From NCBI GenBank assembly GCA_946629205.1, contig CAMOXP010000111.1, positions 1-5,054 of the forward strand: a stretch of 5,054 nt of DNA, given 5' to 3'. Origin of the DNA: an uncultured Bacillota bacterium (lineage in GTDB: Bacteria; Bacillota; Clostridia; Peptostreptococcales; Anaerovoracaceae). This document shows positions 4,971-5,054 of this stretch, one piece after another; position 1 is the first letter of the stretch, and every line of letters begins with the position of its first letter. The position numbers and the translations under genes are program-made. The notes below the pieces were generated by a model. It searched no databases. It was not told where the DNA came from and saw only the letters and a program-made list of their open reading frames with translations.

Positions 4971-5054
4971 TTATCGTTTTGCAAAGGAGTATACTCTCCC
5001 AGGCGAAAATGTAAACGATTATTCTAAGATCATCGCAAGACATAGCGCTGCAAA
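4963..5054 (+). other. Unidentified open reading frame running off the right edge
   Basis: The + strand frame containing TGG at 4963 stays open to the window end and reads WPFYRFAKEYTLPGENVNDY and then SKIIARHSAA. Its composition is protein-like and it matches no family I recognise. The same frame is open back to an ATG at 4918, but 4918-4970 is antisense to the hisS remnant, so any real coding part probably starts after 4970. AAAGGAG at 4983-4989 looks like a ribosome-binding site but no usable start codon follows. It may be a 5'-truncated gene, part of an inserted element, or chance. This entry and the hisS remnant account for the stretch right of the DUF1847 gene; I see no other gene there. 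Confidence 0.25.
4987..4996. repeat. Perfect 10-bp palindrome near the hisS truncation point
   Basis: GAGTATACTC is its own reverse complement and lies 17 bp right of the point where hisS similarity ends. It is flanked by AAAG and TCCC, so symmetry does not extend further. It may be a protein site or chance. Confidence 0.35.

Noticed and set aside
4747..5043. 98-residue - strand frame over the hisS remnant
   Set aside because: It is a different frame from the HisRS-like one and reads Arg/Pro/Ile-rich sequence with no motif.

Overview
The window looks like chromosomal DNA from a Gram-positive anaerobe of the Bacillota, most likely a gut-type Clostridia lineage. The evidence is the purine-rich AAGGAG/GGGAGG ribosome-binding sites, two lipoproteins with clostridial-style lipoboxes (CAC-GGS and MAGC-GSS), a clostridial-type EPSP synthase, a MutX-type Nudix hydrolase and a DUF1847 protein. 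Base composition is moderate, by eye about half G+C or slightly above. No rRNA, tRNA, CRISPR array or complete insertion sequence was seen.

Left block (1-1794, + strand): the 3' end of an AIM24/TIGR00266-family gene, a complete P1-family (DmpA/NylC-like) self-processing peptidase, and a lipoprotein with an extremely acidic Ser-Asp repeat linker. Gaps are 21 and 15 nt with no visible terminator or promoter, so the three probably form one operon. It ends at a perfect 10-bp hairpin that lies inside the 3' end of the convergent aroA gene.

Middle block (1817-4050): aroA (EPSP synthase, shikimate pathway) on the - strand. It is divergent from a + strand pair: a MutX/MutT-like 8-oxo-dGTP diphosphatase, then 13 nt later a small PepSY-domain lipoprotein. 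The roughly 115-bp divergent gap holds two oppositely oriented TATAAT boxes whose -35 regions overlap.

Right block (4049-5054): the PepSY gene converges on a Cys-rich DUF1847 gene (- strand). Their stop codons are 6 nt apart and sit under a perfect 14-bp palindrome. Upstream of the DUF1847 gene, instead of a whole gene, is a 3' remnant of a histidyl-tRNA synthetase gene (- strand). It is cut off at its 5' side near 4970 and carries a one-base frameshift near 4841-4844. Beyond 4970 the sequence becomes more A+T rich and an unidentified + strand reading frame runs off the window, so this looks like a recombination or insertion junction.

Most of the window is ordinary housekeeping and accessory sequence. 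I found no convincing new multi-gene system. The most informative oddities are the hisS remnant and junction at the right edge and the Asp-repeat lipoprotein next to the self-processing peptidase.
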